Source: Streptosporangiaceae bacterium (lineage in GTDB: Bacteria; Actinomycetota; Actinomycetes; Streptosporangiales; Streptosporangiaceae). From it: a stretch of 46,074 nucleotides of DNA. Below are positions 24,994-33,055 of the stretch, piece by piece. The position numbers and the translations under genes were made by a program. Under the pieces are notes generated by a model. That model was not told the DNA's origin and did not search any database. It worked only from the letters and a program-made list of their open reading frames with translations. How positions within the stretch are numbered: position 1 is the first letter of the stretch; the number at the start of each line of letters is the position of its first letter. The stretch covers positions 1 to 46,074 of the forward strand of contig JAFAZE010000122.1 in assembly GCA_019239975.1 (NCBI GenBank). The letters are read 5' to 3'.

Positions 24994-26022
24994 GTGCCCG
25001 CGGCCCGGACTCCTGCCCTTCAGACACCTTCGCTGCGGACGCCCGCCGTGCGGACACTCGCCGGCCGGGCGTCCCCGGCGGCGGGTCGTGGCCGTGCGGG
25101 CGCGGGAGCCGCGGCCGGCGCCGGTGCCATGGTCTGCGTGGGCGGAAGCGTCGCGGTGTCGGCTGTGCTCGCGGGGGCGCCGATGCTGACGGCCGAGGCC
25201 GTGCGCTACACCATGGCCTGCGTTCTTCTTGTCGTCTTCGCCCGGCTGACCGGCCAGCGCCTGCACATGCCGCGCGGCCCGGAATGGTTCTGGCTTTCCG
25301 GCATCGGGGCGACCGGCCTGGTGGTGTTCAATATCGCGCTCGTCCAGGGCTCCAGGCACGCGGAGCCCGCCGTTTTCGGTGTGGCGGTGGCGTGCGTGCC
25401 GTCGCTGCTCGCGGTGGCCGGCCCGCTCCTCGAGGGATCGCGCCCGCGCGCGGTCGTGGTGGCGGCCGCGTTCGTGGTCACCTGCGGCGCCGCCCTGGTG
25501 CAGGGGGTGGGCCGCAGCGACGCCACCGGGCTCGCCTGGGCCGCCGTGGTCTTCGGCTGCGAGGCGGCGTTCACGCTGCTCGCCGTGCCGGTACTCGGCC
25601 GTCACGGGCCGTGGGGAGTGTCGGTGCACTCCACCTGGCTGGCCGCGGTGGCCTTCGCCGGAATGGGCCTCGCGCGGGAAGGACCCGGCGCCGCGTCGCG
25701 GCTGGGCGGAGCCGGCTGGCTGGCGATCGTCTATCTCGCCGTTGCCGTCACCGCGGTGGCCTTCGTCTTGTGGTACTCCAGTGTCGGGCGCCTGGGCGCC
25801 AGCCGGGCCGGCCTTCTCACCGGCGTGGCGCCGGTCGCCGCCGCGGCCTGCGGTGTCCTGCTCGGCGGCCCGGCTCCCAGGCCACCGGTCTGGGCGGGCA
25901 TGGCGGTGGTCGGCGGCGGGCTGGCCCTCGGCCTGCGGGGCGGCGCGGGTCAGCCGGCGCGGGCCAAGTGGCGCGGGTCAGCCGGCGCGGGCCAAGCGGT
26001 GAATGAGCCAGCCGGCGAATGA
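24994..26022 (+). CDS. EamA/DMT-family transporter
   Basis: A 342-residue inner-membrane protein with about ten hydrophobic helices in two EamA repeats: GGSVAVSAVLAGAPMLTAEA, then RHAEPAVFGVAVACVPSLLA in the first half, and YLAVAVTAVAFVLWYSSVG in the second. These carriers export amino acids, cofactors or small metabolites. It is divergent from the MocR regulator, likely its target, and the next gene (B3/B4 domain) follows 19 bases after its stop. The N-terminal 38 residues (rich in PAART repeats) look non-native, so a later start is possible. The last residues are altered by a 28-bp tandem duplication that shifts the frame. Confidence 0.85.
   Translation: MPAARTPALQTPSLRTPAVRTLAGRASPAAGRGRAGAGAAAGAGAMVCVGGSVAVSAVLAGAPMLTAEAVRYTMACVLLVVFARLTGQRLHMPRGPEWFWLSGIGATGLVVFNIALVQGSRHAEPAVFGVAVACVPSLLAVAGPLLEGSRPRAVVVAAAFVVTCGAALVQGVGRSDATGLAWAAVVFGCEAAFTLLAVPVLGRHGPWGVSVHSTWLAAVAFAGMGLAREGPGAASRLGGAGWLAIVYLAVAVTAVAFVLWYSSVGRLGASRAGLLTGVAPVAAAACGVLLGGPAPRPPVWAGMAVVGGGLALGLRGGAGQPARAKWRGSAGAGQAVNEPAGE
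25942..25997 (+). repeat. 28-bp tandem duplication in the 3' end of the transporter gene
   Basis: Two adjacent copies (25942-25969 and 25970-25997) are identical except for the last base. The unit length is not a multiple of three: without it the protein would end QPARAKR at a TGA, with it the reading frame runs on to 26022. Confidence 0.85.
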
Positions 26023-26040
26023 GGAGAAGGAGGCGGTCTG

Positions 26041-26751
26041 GTGCACTTTCAGCATTCGGCTGAGATCTGGCGCGACTTCCCCGCGCTCGTTCCCGGGGTC
26101 CTCCACGCCGGCGGAATCACCCCGGACGTCCAGGTCGGCGAGCGCGCCGAAAAATACCTCGCCATCGCGAGGTCCCGGCTGGCGCAGGCGCCCGAAGGGG
26201 AGATGCCCGAGATCCAGGCGTGGCGGCGCGCGTTCTCCCAGATGGGGCTCAAGCCGACCCAGTACCGGTGCGCCGCCGAGTCACTGCTGCGGCGGTTCCG
26301 GAAGGAGGGGGCGATCCCGCGGCTGCACCCGCTCGTCGACCTGTGCAACGCCGTCTCGCTCGCGTTCGCCATCCCGGTGGCCGTTCTGGACGTCGCGAAG
26401 ATCACCGGCGACCTCGAGGTCCGGTACGCGGCGGGTGACGAGGATTACCTGACGTTCTCCGGTGATGTCGAGCATCCCGCGCCCGGCGAGGTCATCTTCG
26501 CCGACGCCGCCGGCCAGGCGCACGCCCGCCGGTGGACCAGCCGGCAGAGCGGCCTGTCGGCCGTCCGCGACCGCACAACGGCCACCCTGATCGTCGCGGA
26601 GGCACTGCACGGGCCGGCGGCCGCCGGCATCGCGGAGCTGACGGCGGCCATCGCCGGGGAACTGGCCGAGGTCTGGTCGGCCGACCCGGCTGTCGCGGTT
26701 CTGACCAGCCAGGCGCCGCGCTTCACGTTCGCCCGCGAAGGTAAGGGCTAA
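26041..26751 (+). CDS. B3/B4 tRNA-binding domain protein
   Basis: A 236-residue stand-alone homologue of the B3/B4 (editing) domain of phenylalanyl-tRNA synthetase beta. Landmarks are WRRAFSQMGLKPTQYRCAAE, PRLHPLVDLCNAVSLAFAIP (the family core), and FADAAGQAHARRWTSRQSG. In the synthetase this domain hydrolyses mischarged aminoacyl-tRNA; free-standing members may edit or recycle amino acids, but this is not demonstrated. It starts with GTG at 26041 after AAGGAGG and lies 18 bases downstream of the DMT exporter gene, likely in the same MocR-controlled transcript. The stop overlaps the stop of the convergent oxidoreductase gene. Confidence 0.85.
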   Translation: MHFQHSAEIWRDFPALVPGVLHAGGITPDVQVGERAEKYLAIARSRLAQAPEGEMPEIQAWRRAFSQMGLKPTQYRCAAESLLRRFRKEGAIPRLHPLVDLCNAVSLAFAIPVAVLDVAKITGDLEVRYAAGDEDYLTFSGDVEHPAPGEVIFADAAGQAHARRWTSRQSGLSAVRDRTTATLIVAEALHGPAAAGIAELTAAIAGELAEVWSADPAVAVLTSQAPRFTFAREGKG

Positions 26752-27635
26752 CGACACCGGCGCTGATCTATCTGGCGCTGGGCCGCCGCGAGGACACGGC
26801 CGACGTCGCGGCCGAACCGCACGTCGCAGGGATGCGTGAGCCGGCCGGACCGGGCATTGGACGCGAGCTCGGTGAGCGCCGTCCGCAGCCGTGTCACGGG
26901 ATCGCCCGCGGCTATGGGCGCGGCGGACAATCCGGGTTCGCCCCACAGGCTGACGTTCGCGTGAGCGGCGTCCTCCGGCGCGCTCAGCGTCACCGTCGCC
27001 GTGGAGGTCGCGCCGCCCTCGTGATGCAGGACCAGGTGGGTGACGTCCGCGGGGCCCGCGTCCGCGGTCACCGAGGTCACCGGGCCGAGGCTGGCCCACA
27101 GCAGCGAGATCACGTGCGGGCCGACGTCCCACAGCGCACCCTTCTGGCGCCGCCAGGGCGTGTTGAACGGGCTGCCGGGCCGCAGCGCCGAGCCGAGCCA
27201 GACCGCTGTCCCGCCGGCCCAGCCGCCGCGGGAAGTGACGTCGGCCAGCCAGGCCCGCACGTCGTCCTGAAACCGCGCGCTGAAGAAGACGACCGACGCG
27301 ACCTGTGCCCGCTCGACGGCGTCGGCGAGTGCGCCGGCGTCCGCCTCGGACGTCGAGACCGGCTTTTCCAGCAGCAGGTGCTTGCCCGCTTCGGCCGCAC
27401 GGACGGCCATCTGGCTCTGCACGTCCGGCGGGACCGCGAACGCGACGGCGTCGACGCCGGCCAGGAACGCGCCGACGTCGTCGTGAGCCTCGGCACCGTA
27501 AGCGTCCGCCAGATCGCTCGCGGCCCGCCGGTTACGGCCCCACACCGCGGTGAACTCGATGTCGTCGGCCGAGGCGAGCGCGGGCGCGTGGGCGACGCGG
27601 GCCCAGTAGCCGGTCCCGGCCAGCCCGAACCTCAC
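26748..27635 (-). CDS. Gfo/Idh/MocA-family oxidoreductase
   Basis: A 295-residue NAD(P)-dependent dehydrogenase. The Rossmann start is MRFGLAGTGYWARVAHAPAL, the conserved lysine is in AGKHLLLEKPVSTSEADA, and WDVGPHVISLLWASLG contains the conserved Asp-His region. It oxidises or reduces sugar-like or cyclitol substrates in most characterised cases. The stop overlaps that of the B3/B4 gene on the other strand by four bases. No partner gene shows the substrate. The start ATG at 27635 lies in a short divergent region shared with the AraC gene. Confidence 0.88.
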   Translation of the reverse strand: MRFGLAGTGYWARVAHAPALASADDIEFTAVWGRNRRAASDLADAYGAEAHDDVGAFLAGVDAVAFAVPPDVQSQMAVRAAEAGKHLLLEKPVSTSEADAGALADAVERAQVASVVFFSARFQDDVRAWLADVTSRGGWAGGTAVWLGSALRPGSPFNTPWRRQKGALWDVGPHVISLLWASLGPVTSVTADAGPADVTHLVLHHEGGATSTATVTLSAPEDAAHANVSLWGEPGLSAAPIAAGDPVTRLRTALTELASNARSGRLTHPCDVRFGRDVGRVLAAAQRQIDQRRCR

Positions 27636-27736
27636 CGCCGCTCCCGCGACGGGAACCTGATCAGCCCCATGTCATGGGAACGTAGCAGCGGGGCCGCCCG
27701 GCGACCAGCGGAATCCCGTCGTGGCATGCTGGTCGT

Positions 27737-28156
27737 GTGACACCGGACGATCTGGTCCTGCTGCGCCGGGCCCGTGACGCGATGGACCGCGACTACGCGA
27801 AGCCGCTGGACGTTCCGGCGCTGGCGCGGGTGGCTCTCATGTCACCGGGCCACTTCTCCCGCAGCTTCCGCGCCGCCTTCGGCGAGACGCCGTACAGCTA
27901 CCTGATGACACGGCGGATGGAGCGGGCGAAGGCGCTGCTGCGCCGGGGGGACCTGACGGTGACCGAGGTCTGCTTCGAGGTCGGCTGTTCGTCGCTGGGC
28001 TCGTTCAGCTCGCGGTTCACCGAGCTGGTGGGGGAGAGCCCGAGCGCGTACCGGGCGCGAAGCCATGACGAGGGCGCGGCCATCCCGGCGTGCTTCGCCA
28101 AGATCTTCACCCGGCCGGTCAGGAATGGAGAAGCCGGCCCGTCGCCGGCCCCGTAG
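27737..28156 (+). CDS. AraC-family regulator
   Basis: A 139-residue protein made up of the two-helix-turn-helix AraC DNA-binding domain: LDVPALARVALMSPGHFSRS FR region, then GETPYSYLMTRRMERAKALL, then TVTEVCFEVGCSSLGSFSSR and FTELVGESPSAYRAR. There is no ligand domain. It starts with GTG at 27737, possibly leaderless. The following VOC-family gene begins ten bases after its stop, and such AraC-VOC pairs are common in actinomycetes. It probably activates the VOC gene or itself; the signal is unknown. Confidence 0.9.
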   Translation: MTPDDLVLLRRARDAMDRDYAKPLDVPALARVALMSPGHFSRSFRAAFGETPYSYLMTRRMERAKALLRRGDLTVTEVCFEVGCSSLGSFSSRFTELVGESPSAYRARSHDEGAAIPACFAKIFTRPVRNGEAGPSPAP

Positions 28157-28166
28157 CGTGACCCTC

Positions 28167-28583
28167 ATGGATCTACGGCTCTCGCACTGCACCGTCGCCG
28201 TGCATGACGTTGACGCGGCGCTTGCCTTCTACCGTGACGTGCTCGGCTTCGATGTCCGCAACGACGTCAAGTTCGAGGGAATGCGCTGGGTGACCGTCAG
28301 CCCGCCCGCGCAGCCGGACGTGGGGATCGTCCTCGAACCGCCGGCGGCTGACCCGAACGCCTCACCCGCCGACAGGCAGGCGGTCGCGGACCTGATGGCG
28401 AAGGGCCTGCTCGGCCGCTTCATCTTCGCGACCGATGACTGCGACGCGACCTTCGAGCACATCCGTGCCTCCGGCGCCGAGGTGATGCAGGAGCCCATAG
28501 ACATGCCGTACGGCGTCCGCGACTGCGCCTTCCGTGATCCGTCGGGCAACATGATCCGCTTCGCGCAGGCGCGGAAGAAGTAA
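28167..28583 (+). CDS. VOC-family (glyoxalase/dioxygenase fold) protein
   Basis: A 138-residue vicinal-oxygen-chelate protein: [20 protein letters not shown] then [20 protein letters not shown], and the second half ends [18 protein letters not shown]. His, Glu and other metal-site positions are in part conserved, but the class (glyoxalase, dioxygenase, resistance protein) cannot be told. The ATG at 28167 or the GTG three codons before it is the start. It is transcribed with the AraC regulator upstream and is convergent with the polyphosphate kinase gene. Confidence 0.88.
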   Translation: MDLRLSHCTVAVHDVDAALAFYRDVLGFDVRNDVKFEGMRWVTVSPPAQPDVGIVLEPPAADPNASPADRQAVADLMAKGLLGRFIFATDDCDATFEHIRASGAEVMQEPIDMPYGVRDCAFRDPSGNMIRFAQARKK

Positions 28584-28611
28584 CTCATCCAGCTCAACCG
28601 CGCGGCCGCGC

Positions 28612-29538
28612 TCACAGGCGCGGGAAGCTGCGGTCGGCGTTGCGTTCCAAAAGCTGCGACGGCGGCCCGATGATATTATGGTCGCATTTCCCGACGATTT
28701 CCGGGTCCTTGCCGGCGTAATCGAACTTCAGCAGTATGTGCCGCATCGCCTCCAGCCGGGCCCGCTTTTTGTCATTGCTCTTCACCACCGTCCATGGCGC
28801 GTCGGCCGTGTCGGTGTAGCAGAACATCCCCTCCTTCGCCTCCGTGTAAGCCTCCCACTTGTCGAGCGACTCGATGTCCATCGGGCTCAGCTTCCACTGG
28901 CGCAGCGGGTCGATCTGGCGGACGATGAACCGCGTCCGCTGCTCGGACTGCGACACGGAGAACCAGAACTTCGTCAGGTTGATCCCCGAATTGACCAGCA
29001 TGCGCTCGAATTCTGGCGCCTCGCGCATGAACTCCAGGTATTCTCCGGGCGTGGCGAATCCCATCACCCGCTCGACACCGGCGCGGTTATACCAGGAACG
29101 GTCGAACATGACGATCTCCCCGGCGCCGGGCAGGTGCGTCACGTAACGCTGGAAATACCACTGCGTTCTTTCCCGTTCCGTGGGCTTTTCCAGCGCGACC
29201 ACGGTGGCCCCGCGCGGGTTGAGATGGTCGGTGAAGCGCTTGATCGTGCCGCCCTTGCCGGCTGCGTCCCGGCCCTCGAACACGATCACAAGGCGCTGGC
29301 CGGTTTCCTTGACCCAGTTCTGCAGCTTGACGAGCTCGATCTGCAGCAGGCGCTTCCCGGCCTCGTACTCCGGCCGCCGCAGCCGCTCGCTGTACGGGTA
29401 GTCCTCACGCCAGGTGTCCACGACCGTGCCGTCGGGCCACAGCAGGACCGGATCATCATGCTCATCGTCGTCCACGACCGTCATGCCCGCGAGCACGGCG
29501 AGATCCTCGGGATCGGTCGACCCCGGAGGCGGCGGCAT
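28612..29538 (-). CDS. ppk2: Polyphosphate kinase 2
   Basis: A PPK2-family enzyme of about 308 residues that transfers phosphate between polyphosphate and nucleotides in the cytoplasm. Walker A is [18 protein letters not shown], the lid region is [20 protein letters not shown], and Walker B is [20 protein letters not shown]. Further landmarks are [14 protein letters not shown] and [20 protein letters not shown]. Length and motifs fit class I. The start is uncertain: ATG at 29538, GTG at 29568 or an ATG at 29604 share the frame and none has a good ribosome site. It stands alone. Confidence 0.88.
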   Translation of the reverse strand: MPPPPGSTDPEDLAVLAGMTVVDDDEHDDPVLLWPDGTVVDTWREDYPYSERLRRPEYEAGKRLLQIELVKLQNWVKETGQRLVIVFEGRDAAGKGGTIKRFTDHLNPRGATVVALEKPTERERTQWYFQRYVTHLPGAGEIVMFDRSWYNRAGVERVMGFATPGEYLEFMREAPEFERMLVNSGINLTKFWFSVSQSEQRTRFIVRQIDPLRQWKLSPMDIESLDKWEAYTEAKEGMFCYTDTADAPWTVVKSNDKKRARLEAMRHILLKFDYAGKDPEIVGKCDHNIIGPPSQLLERNADRSFPRL

Positions 29539-29742
29539 GCGCGGCGTGTACGCAGGTTCGCTTACCACCCCACTAGCAGAACATACCGGGTGCCGCGCGG
29601 TCACCGACGGGCCGGCGCGGGGCTGCCCCTTTCACTCCGGGTCTGCATTTGTTCATACGGAACGAGCGGTGGCCGCTCTCCCGGGCAACGTCACGCCAAG
29701 GCGCGGGCCAGGAGCCCCGGGCGAGGGCGTACTCTTTCCGCC

Positions 29743-30201
29743 ATGACCGACGTCGTGATCTACACCGACGGGGCCTGCAGCGGCAACCCGGGACCCGGTG
29801 GCTGGGGGGCCGTGCTGCGCTGGGGGAACACCGGGAAGGAACTGCACGGCGGCGACCCGTCCACGACGAACAACCGGATGGAGCTGATGGCCGCGATCCA
29901 GGCGCTCGAGGCGCTGAACCGGCCGTCCAGCGTGCGGCTCTACACCGACAGCAGGTATCTTCTCGACGGGATCACCAAGTGGATCGCGAGCTGGGAGCGG
30001 CGGGGCTGGGTGACCACCGCGAAGCAGCCGGTCAAGAACGTCGACCTGTGGCAGCGGCTGGTCGCCGCGATGAGCCGCCACGAGGTCAGGTGGACCTGGG
30101 TCAAGGGGCACAACGGCGACCCCGGTAACGAACGGGCGGACGAGCTCGCCCGGCTCGGTATCGCCGAGGCGGCCGGCGCCGCCCCCGTGGGCAAGGTGTA
30201 A
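29743..30201 (+). CDS. rnhA: Ribonuclease HI
   Basis: A 152-residue RNase HI that cleaves the RNA strand of RNA-DNA hybrids. The four catalytic acidic residues are in [19 protein letters not shown] (Asp), [16 protein letters not shown] (Glu), [14 protein letters not shown] (Asp) and [15 protein letters not shown] (Asp). The basic handle sequence [20 protein letters not shown] is present. It follows the family in length and has no partner in the same operon. The ATG at 29743 lacks a clear ribosome site. Confidence 0.93.
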   Translation: MTDVVIYTDGACSGNPGPGGWGAVLRWGNTGKELHGGDPSTTNNRMELMAAIQALEALNRPSSVRLYTDSRYLLDGITKWIASWERRGWVTTAKQPVKNVDLWQRLVAAMSRHEVRWTWVKGHNGDPGNERADELARLGIAEAAGAAPVGKV

Positions 30202-30212
30202 GCCCGCATCCT

Positions 30213-30584
30213 CTAGCTGGCCCTTTTCAGGAAGACGACGCGGTCGTCGCCGATGCTGCCTGGTGTGTCCAGGAAGGCGAGCAAGCCGCTGGTAACCGCG
30301 GCGACATAGCCGCGGTTCTGCGGGAACGTCTTCGCGGAGATCAGGATCATGCCGCCGTGCGTGCGCCCGGATGCCCGGTACCGGGCATCAAGCGGCACGA
30401 AGTCCTCGATGTTGGCCGTGACCAGTGCGCGGCCGGCCGCCGAGGCGTGCTCGAGGATCTGCTCGTCCGGCAGCGACACGAGCTCAGGTTCAGCCACCAC
30501 AGCCCGGACATCGTGACCCTTGGCGGAGAGTTGCTTCGCGATGGCGCCGGAGAGCATCTCGTCCAGGAGCAGCGAGCAGCTCAC
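30213..30584 (-). CDS. DUF5615 PIN-like protein, probable toxin
   Basis: A 123-residue protein that begins SCSLLLDEMLSGAIAKQLSA, with DE as the first acidic pair, then GRALVTANIEDFVPLDARY and GGMILISAKTFPQNRG, as in the Mut7-C-like DUF5615 group of PIN nuclease relatives. It starts with a GTG at 30584, four bases after the stop of the upstream gene, so translation is coupled. The upstream gene resembles the DUF433-type antitoxins that go with such proteins. It is probably a toxin that cleaves RNA; this is inference from the family and the pairing. Confidence 0.75.
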   Translation of the reverse strand: MSCSLLLDEMLSGAIAKQLSAKGHDVRAVVAEPELVSLPDEQILEHASAAGRALVTANIEDFVPLDARYRASGRTHGGMILISAKTFPQNRGYVAAVTSGLLAFLDTPGSIGDDRVVFLKRAS

Positions 30585-30588
30585 CGCA

Positions 30589-31035
30589 TCACCCCGGGAG
30601 GAGTTCGCGTTCCCGCCGCCACGCCTGAAGGGCCGCCTCCTCGGCCGCCTCCGCCGCTGCGATCTTCGCATCGACCTCGTCCGGGTACGCCGCCCAGTAG
30701 CCGATCGCGACCCGGAGCAGGCGCACCGGAACGCCGGTGTTGCCCGCGACCATTTCGAGCAGTTCCCGCTCGCCCATCTCCGGCTCGGCCGCCCGGGCGG
30801 ACTTGACCGCGCGGACCACCTCCCACACATCCGGGCCGCTGGCCAGCCCGGCGCGCCGCCCAGTGGGGCCGGCCCGGAACACGATGCCGGGGTGGTCGTT
30901 CATCCGGAGCGCCTCGTCGACGAGCCGGTTCGCCGCTGACGACAGCGACATTCCCGGGTTCATGGTGACGAAGACCGCCAGCCGGTCGGCGACCATGACG
31001 TCGAACCGCACCGGCGTTGGAGACTTCCTGCTCAT
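30589..31035 (-). CDS. DUF433-like antitoxin candidate
   Basis: A 148-residue protein with a CopG-like beginning (PVRFDVMVADRLAVFVT, then LSSAANRLVDEALRMNDHPG) and a second part, GPDVWEVVRAVKSARAAEPE then VPVRLLRVAIGYWAAYPDEV, that resembles the helix-turn-helix of DUF433 antitoxins. It is immediately upstream of the DUF5615 gene with a four-base gap. The pair is best read as a toxin-antitoxin module. The start ATG at 31035 is followed by SRKSPTP and preceded by no strong ribosome site. I have not identified an operator. Confidence 0.65.
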   Translation of the reverse strand: MSRKSPTPVRFDVMVADRLAVFVTMNPGMSLSSAANRLVDEALRMNDHPGIVFRAGPTGRRAGLASGPDVWEVVRAVKSARAAEPEMGERELLEMVAGNTGVPVRLLRVAIGYWAAYPDEVDAKIAAAEAAEEAALQAWRRERELLPG

Positions 31036-31128
31036 GACTACAATGTAATCACCGAGAGTCGCTCGTGCAAGCTACGGCGCCCGGCGCGGGCGGCCGCGGC
31101 CGAGCCCGATCTCCGGGTGTCGCGGGAA

Positions 31129-31968
31129 TCAGCGGGCCGCGGCGAGCAGGTCGCGCCGGTGCCGCTGGCACCAGCGCCGCGCCCGGGCCGCCGTCCCGGC
31201 GACCGTGCGCCAGTGGTCGGCGAAACCCTGGTGGCCCGCCGCGGCCGCCTCGGTGACGATCGCGTAGGTCCAGTCGTGGTTGGCGACGATCGCCTCGGCC
31301 ACCTCGCGGCGGCCTGCGCGAGGCAGCCCGCTGGCCTCGAGGAAGATCCGGAACCTCTCCAGGGCGCGGCCCTGGCGGCTGTCGGCGATGTCCCGGTCGT
31401 CCTGCAGCGGCGCGAAGGAGCGCGCGGCCGCCGCGAAGTCCCAGGCGGCGCAGCCGGGCCCCGCCAGGTCGAAATCGATCAGCGCGATCGCCCGTCCGTC
31501 GCGGAACACCAGGTTGGCCGGGTGCACGTCGTTGTGGCTGACGAAGCGGGCACGGAACGGGGCGGGGACCGGGCGCGGCCACCGGTATCCCGCCGGGTCG
31601 AACGAGGCCACCGCGAGGTGGTAGCGGCGCAGCAGGTCGGCGATGCTCACCAGGGCGGCGTCGGTGAGCGTGTCCTCGGCCAGCGGCGGAACCGCGGCAT
31701 GGCCGTCTATGTAGGTCAGCGTCTCGATGGACGGCCCGGCTCCCAGAACGCGCGGCGCGCCGTCGAAGCCGGCGGCCGAAAGGTGGGCGAGCAGGGCGTG
31801 GGTGGCGGGCCAGCACGGGGCGATCGGCCTGAGCACGGTGTCGCCGGCGCGGACGACCAGGCCGCGGTTGGCGGTGCCCCCGGGAAGCGGACCGTCTGCC
31901 CGGCTAATGCCCTGGCCGGCTAGCAGCGAGCAGGGCTCGGGCGAGACTCGCGTGGGTGACCAGGCCAT
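31129..31968 (-). CDS. APH-fold phosphotransferase
   Basis: A protein of about 279 residues with the aminoglycoside phosphotransferase/choline kinase fold: FVSHNDVHPANLVFRDGRA is the catalytic Brenner-type loop (HxDxxxxN) and IALIDFDLAGPG the metal-binding DFG-like loop. GHAAVPPLAEDTLTDAALV and ETLTYIDGHA are typical N-lobe and hinge regions. The most likely start, ATG at 31968, overlaps the upstream SorC gene by 65 bases, which is unusual. Substrates in the family range from antibiotics to methylthioribose and other small molecules. Being cotranscribed with the regulator of a polyol locus, it might be a sugar kinase, but the sequence does not show this. Confidence 0.8.
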   Translation of the reverse strand: MAWSPTRVSPEPCSLLAGQGISRADGPLPGGTANRGLVVRAGDTVLRPIAPCWPATHALLAHLSAAGFDGAPRVLGAGPSIETLTYIDGHAAVPPLAEDTLTDAALVSIADLLRRYHLAVASFDPAGYRWPRPVPAPFRARFVSHNDVHPANLVFRDGRAIALIDFDLAGPGCAAWDFAAAARSFAPLQDDRDIADSRQGRALERFRIFLEASGLPRAGRREVAEAIVANHDWTYAIVTEAAAAGHQGFADHWRTVAGTAARARRWCQRHRRDLLAAAR

Positions 31969-32869
31969 GGACAAAGCCTCCTCGGATCGCCGCGCATACC
32001 GCGGGACTCTTGGCGACGCCATAGGCGACGGCCAGGATGAAGGGAATCCGCTCGAGCGCCGGGCCGGGCGTGACGATCATCCGCCTGTCCAGCGGCGTCG
32101 CCACCGGCCTGCCGTCCTCGCCGATGAACACCCCGGCCAGCTCGGCGCGCACCCCCAGCGCGGCGAGCTCCTCGCGTTCGGCGGGCGTGACGGCGTCGTA
32201 GATCGTCGAAAGCCCGGGCGCCCAGGCGCCGATGGCGACCACGGCTATCGTCACCGACGGCACGAGGGCGAAGGCCTCCGCGATGTCGCCCTGCCTGCGC
32301 ACCGCCCCGGCCGTCTGCGCGTCGTCGAGCAGCATCGGCGCGTAGAAGACGTGGGCCGGGCCGCCGCCCACGCGGGCCACGCTGCGAACCAGGTCGAGCA
32401 GGTCGCGGCCGTCGGGGGGCGGCACCGCCCCGGTCAGCTGGACGATCGGGCACGGCGGGATCTGGGTCAGCGAGGCCGCGAGCCCGCTCAGCGACCGGGA
32501 CCAGGACATGCCGAGGACGTCGCCCGGCGTGATGAGGTCCATCAGCGCCTGCCCCGCCCCCTCGCCCACGCGGCGCCGCAGGGCCGCCTGGTCGTCGTCG
32601 GGGAAGTTGAAGACGAAGGCGTGCTGGAGCCCGAAGGCCGAGCACAGCTCCGCCGACAGGCCCGCGTCCAGGCTTCCGCCGGGCAGCCCTATCTCGATGC
32701 GCACCATGCCCGCCTCCCGGGCGGAGTCGAGCAGCCGGGCCACCCGGAACCGGCTGATGCCCAGCCGCCCGGCGATGTCGACCTTGGACACGCCCTCGAG
32801 GTAGAACTCCCGCGCCACCCGTGCGGCCAGGACAACTTCGGACGGCCGATCCGCCGACAAGCCGGCCAT
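31904..32869 (-). CDS. SorC/DeoR-family sugar-sensing regulator
   Basis: A 321-residue regulator. The N-terminal helix-turn-helix is GVSKVDIAGRLGISRFRVAR, and the remainder is the SorC sugar-phosphate-binding domain (GDVLGMSWSRSLSGLAASL, SVTIAVVAIGAWAPGLSTIY, AYGVAKSPAVCAAIRGGFVH). The ATG at 32869 follows GGAGGGG at five bases; an upstream ATG at 32920 is less likely. It is divergent from the polyol ABC genes. The 30-bp palindrome at 32887-32916 and the two direct repeats at 32975-33005 are probably its operators. The stop lies inside the APH-fold gene. The effector is probably a phosphorylated polyol or ketose. Confidence 0.88.
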   Translation of the reverse strand: MAGLSADRPSEVVLAARVAREFYLEGVSKVDIAGRLGISRFRVARLLDSAREAGMVRIEIGLPGGSLDAGLSAELCSAFGLQHAFVFNFPDDDQAALRRRVGEGAGQALMDLITPGDVLGMSWSRSLSGLAASLTQIPPCPIVQLTGAVPPPDGRDLLDLVRSVARVGGGPAHVFYAPMLLDDAQTAGAVRRQGDIAEAFALVPSVTIAVVAIGAWAPGLSTIYDAVTPAEREELAALGVRAELAGVFIGEDGRPVATPLDRRMIVTPGPALERIPFILAVAYGVAKSPAVCAAIRGGFVHGLVTHASLARALLAASRPGH

Positions 32870-32886
32870 GTACCCCTCCACTCCCC

Positions 32887-32916
32887 GATCTGGCCGCTCA
32901 TTTGAGCGGCCAGATC
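32887..32916. promoter_or_regulatory. Perfect 30-bp palindrome, probable SorC operator
   Basis: Arms GATCTGGCCGCTCA (32887-32900) and TGAGCGGCCAGATC (32903-32916) flank TT. The core GCTCA-N2-TGAGC recurs at the other two sites before the transporter genes. It is 18 bases from the SorC start, good for autoregulation. Confidence 0.7.
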
Positions 32917-32974
32917 TCATATTCGCAGCTTTTCTTGACTTTGACCAGGAAGAAGATCACTGTGAGGGCATGGT

Positions 32975-33005
32975 TCAGATGAGCATTCCCCGCTCAGATG
33001 AGCAT
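32975..33005. promoter_or_regulatory. Two direct repeats with TCA-GA-TGAGC, probable SorC operator
   Basis: TCAGATGAGCAT occurs at 32975-32986 and again at 32994-33005, 19 bp (about two helical turns) apart. The flanking bases give GTTCAGATGAGC and GCTCAGATGAGC, the same half-sites as in the palindrome. They lie just upstream of the binding-protein gene. A TTGACT stretch at 32935-32940 could be a -35 box. Confidence 0.65.
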
Positions 33006-33055
33006 ATGCAAGGCGTGCCCCGCCAGACCGTCCTCATCGTTGCGGAGGTTCATTC

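Noticed and set aside
28678..29742. Extended open frame upstream of RNase HI
   Set aside because: It is antisense to polyphosphate kinase 2; RNase HI begins at the ATG at 29743 where the homology starts.
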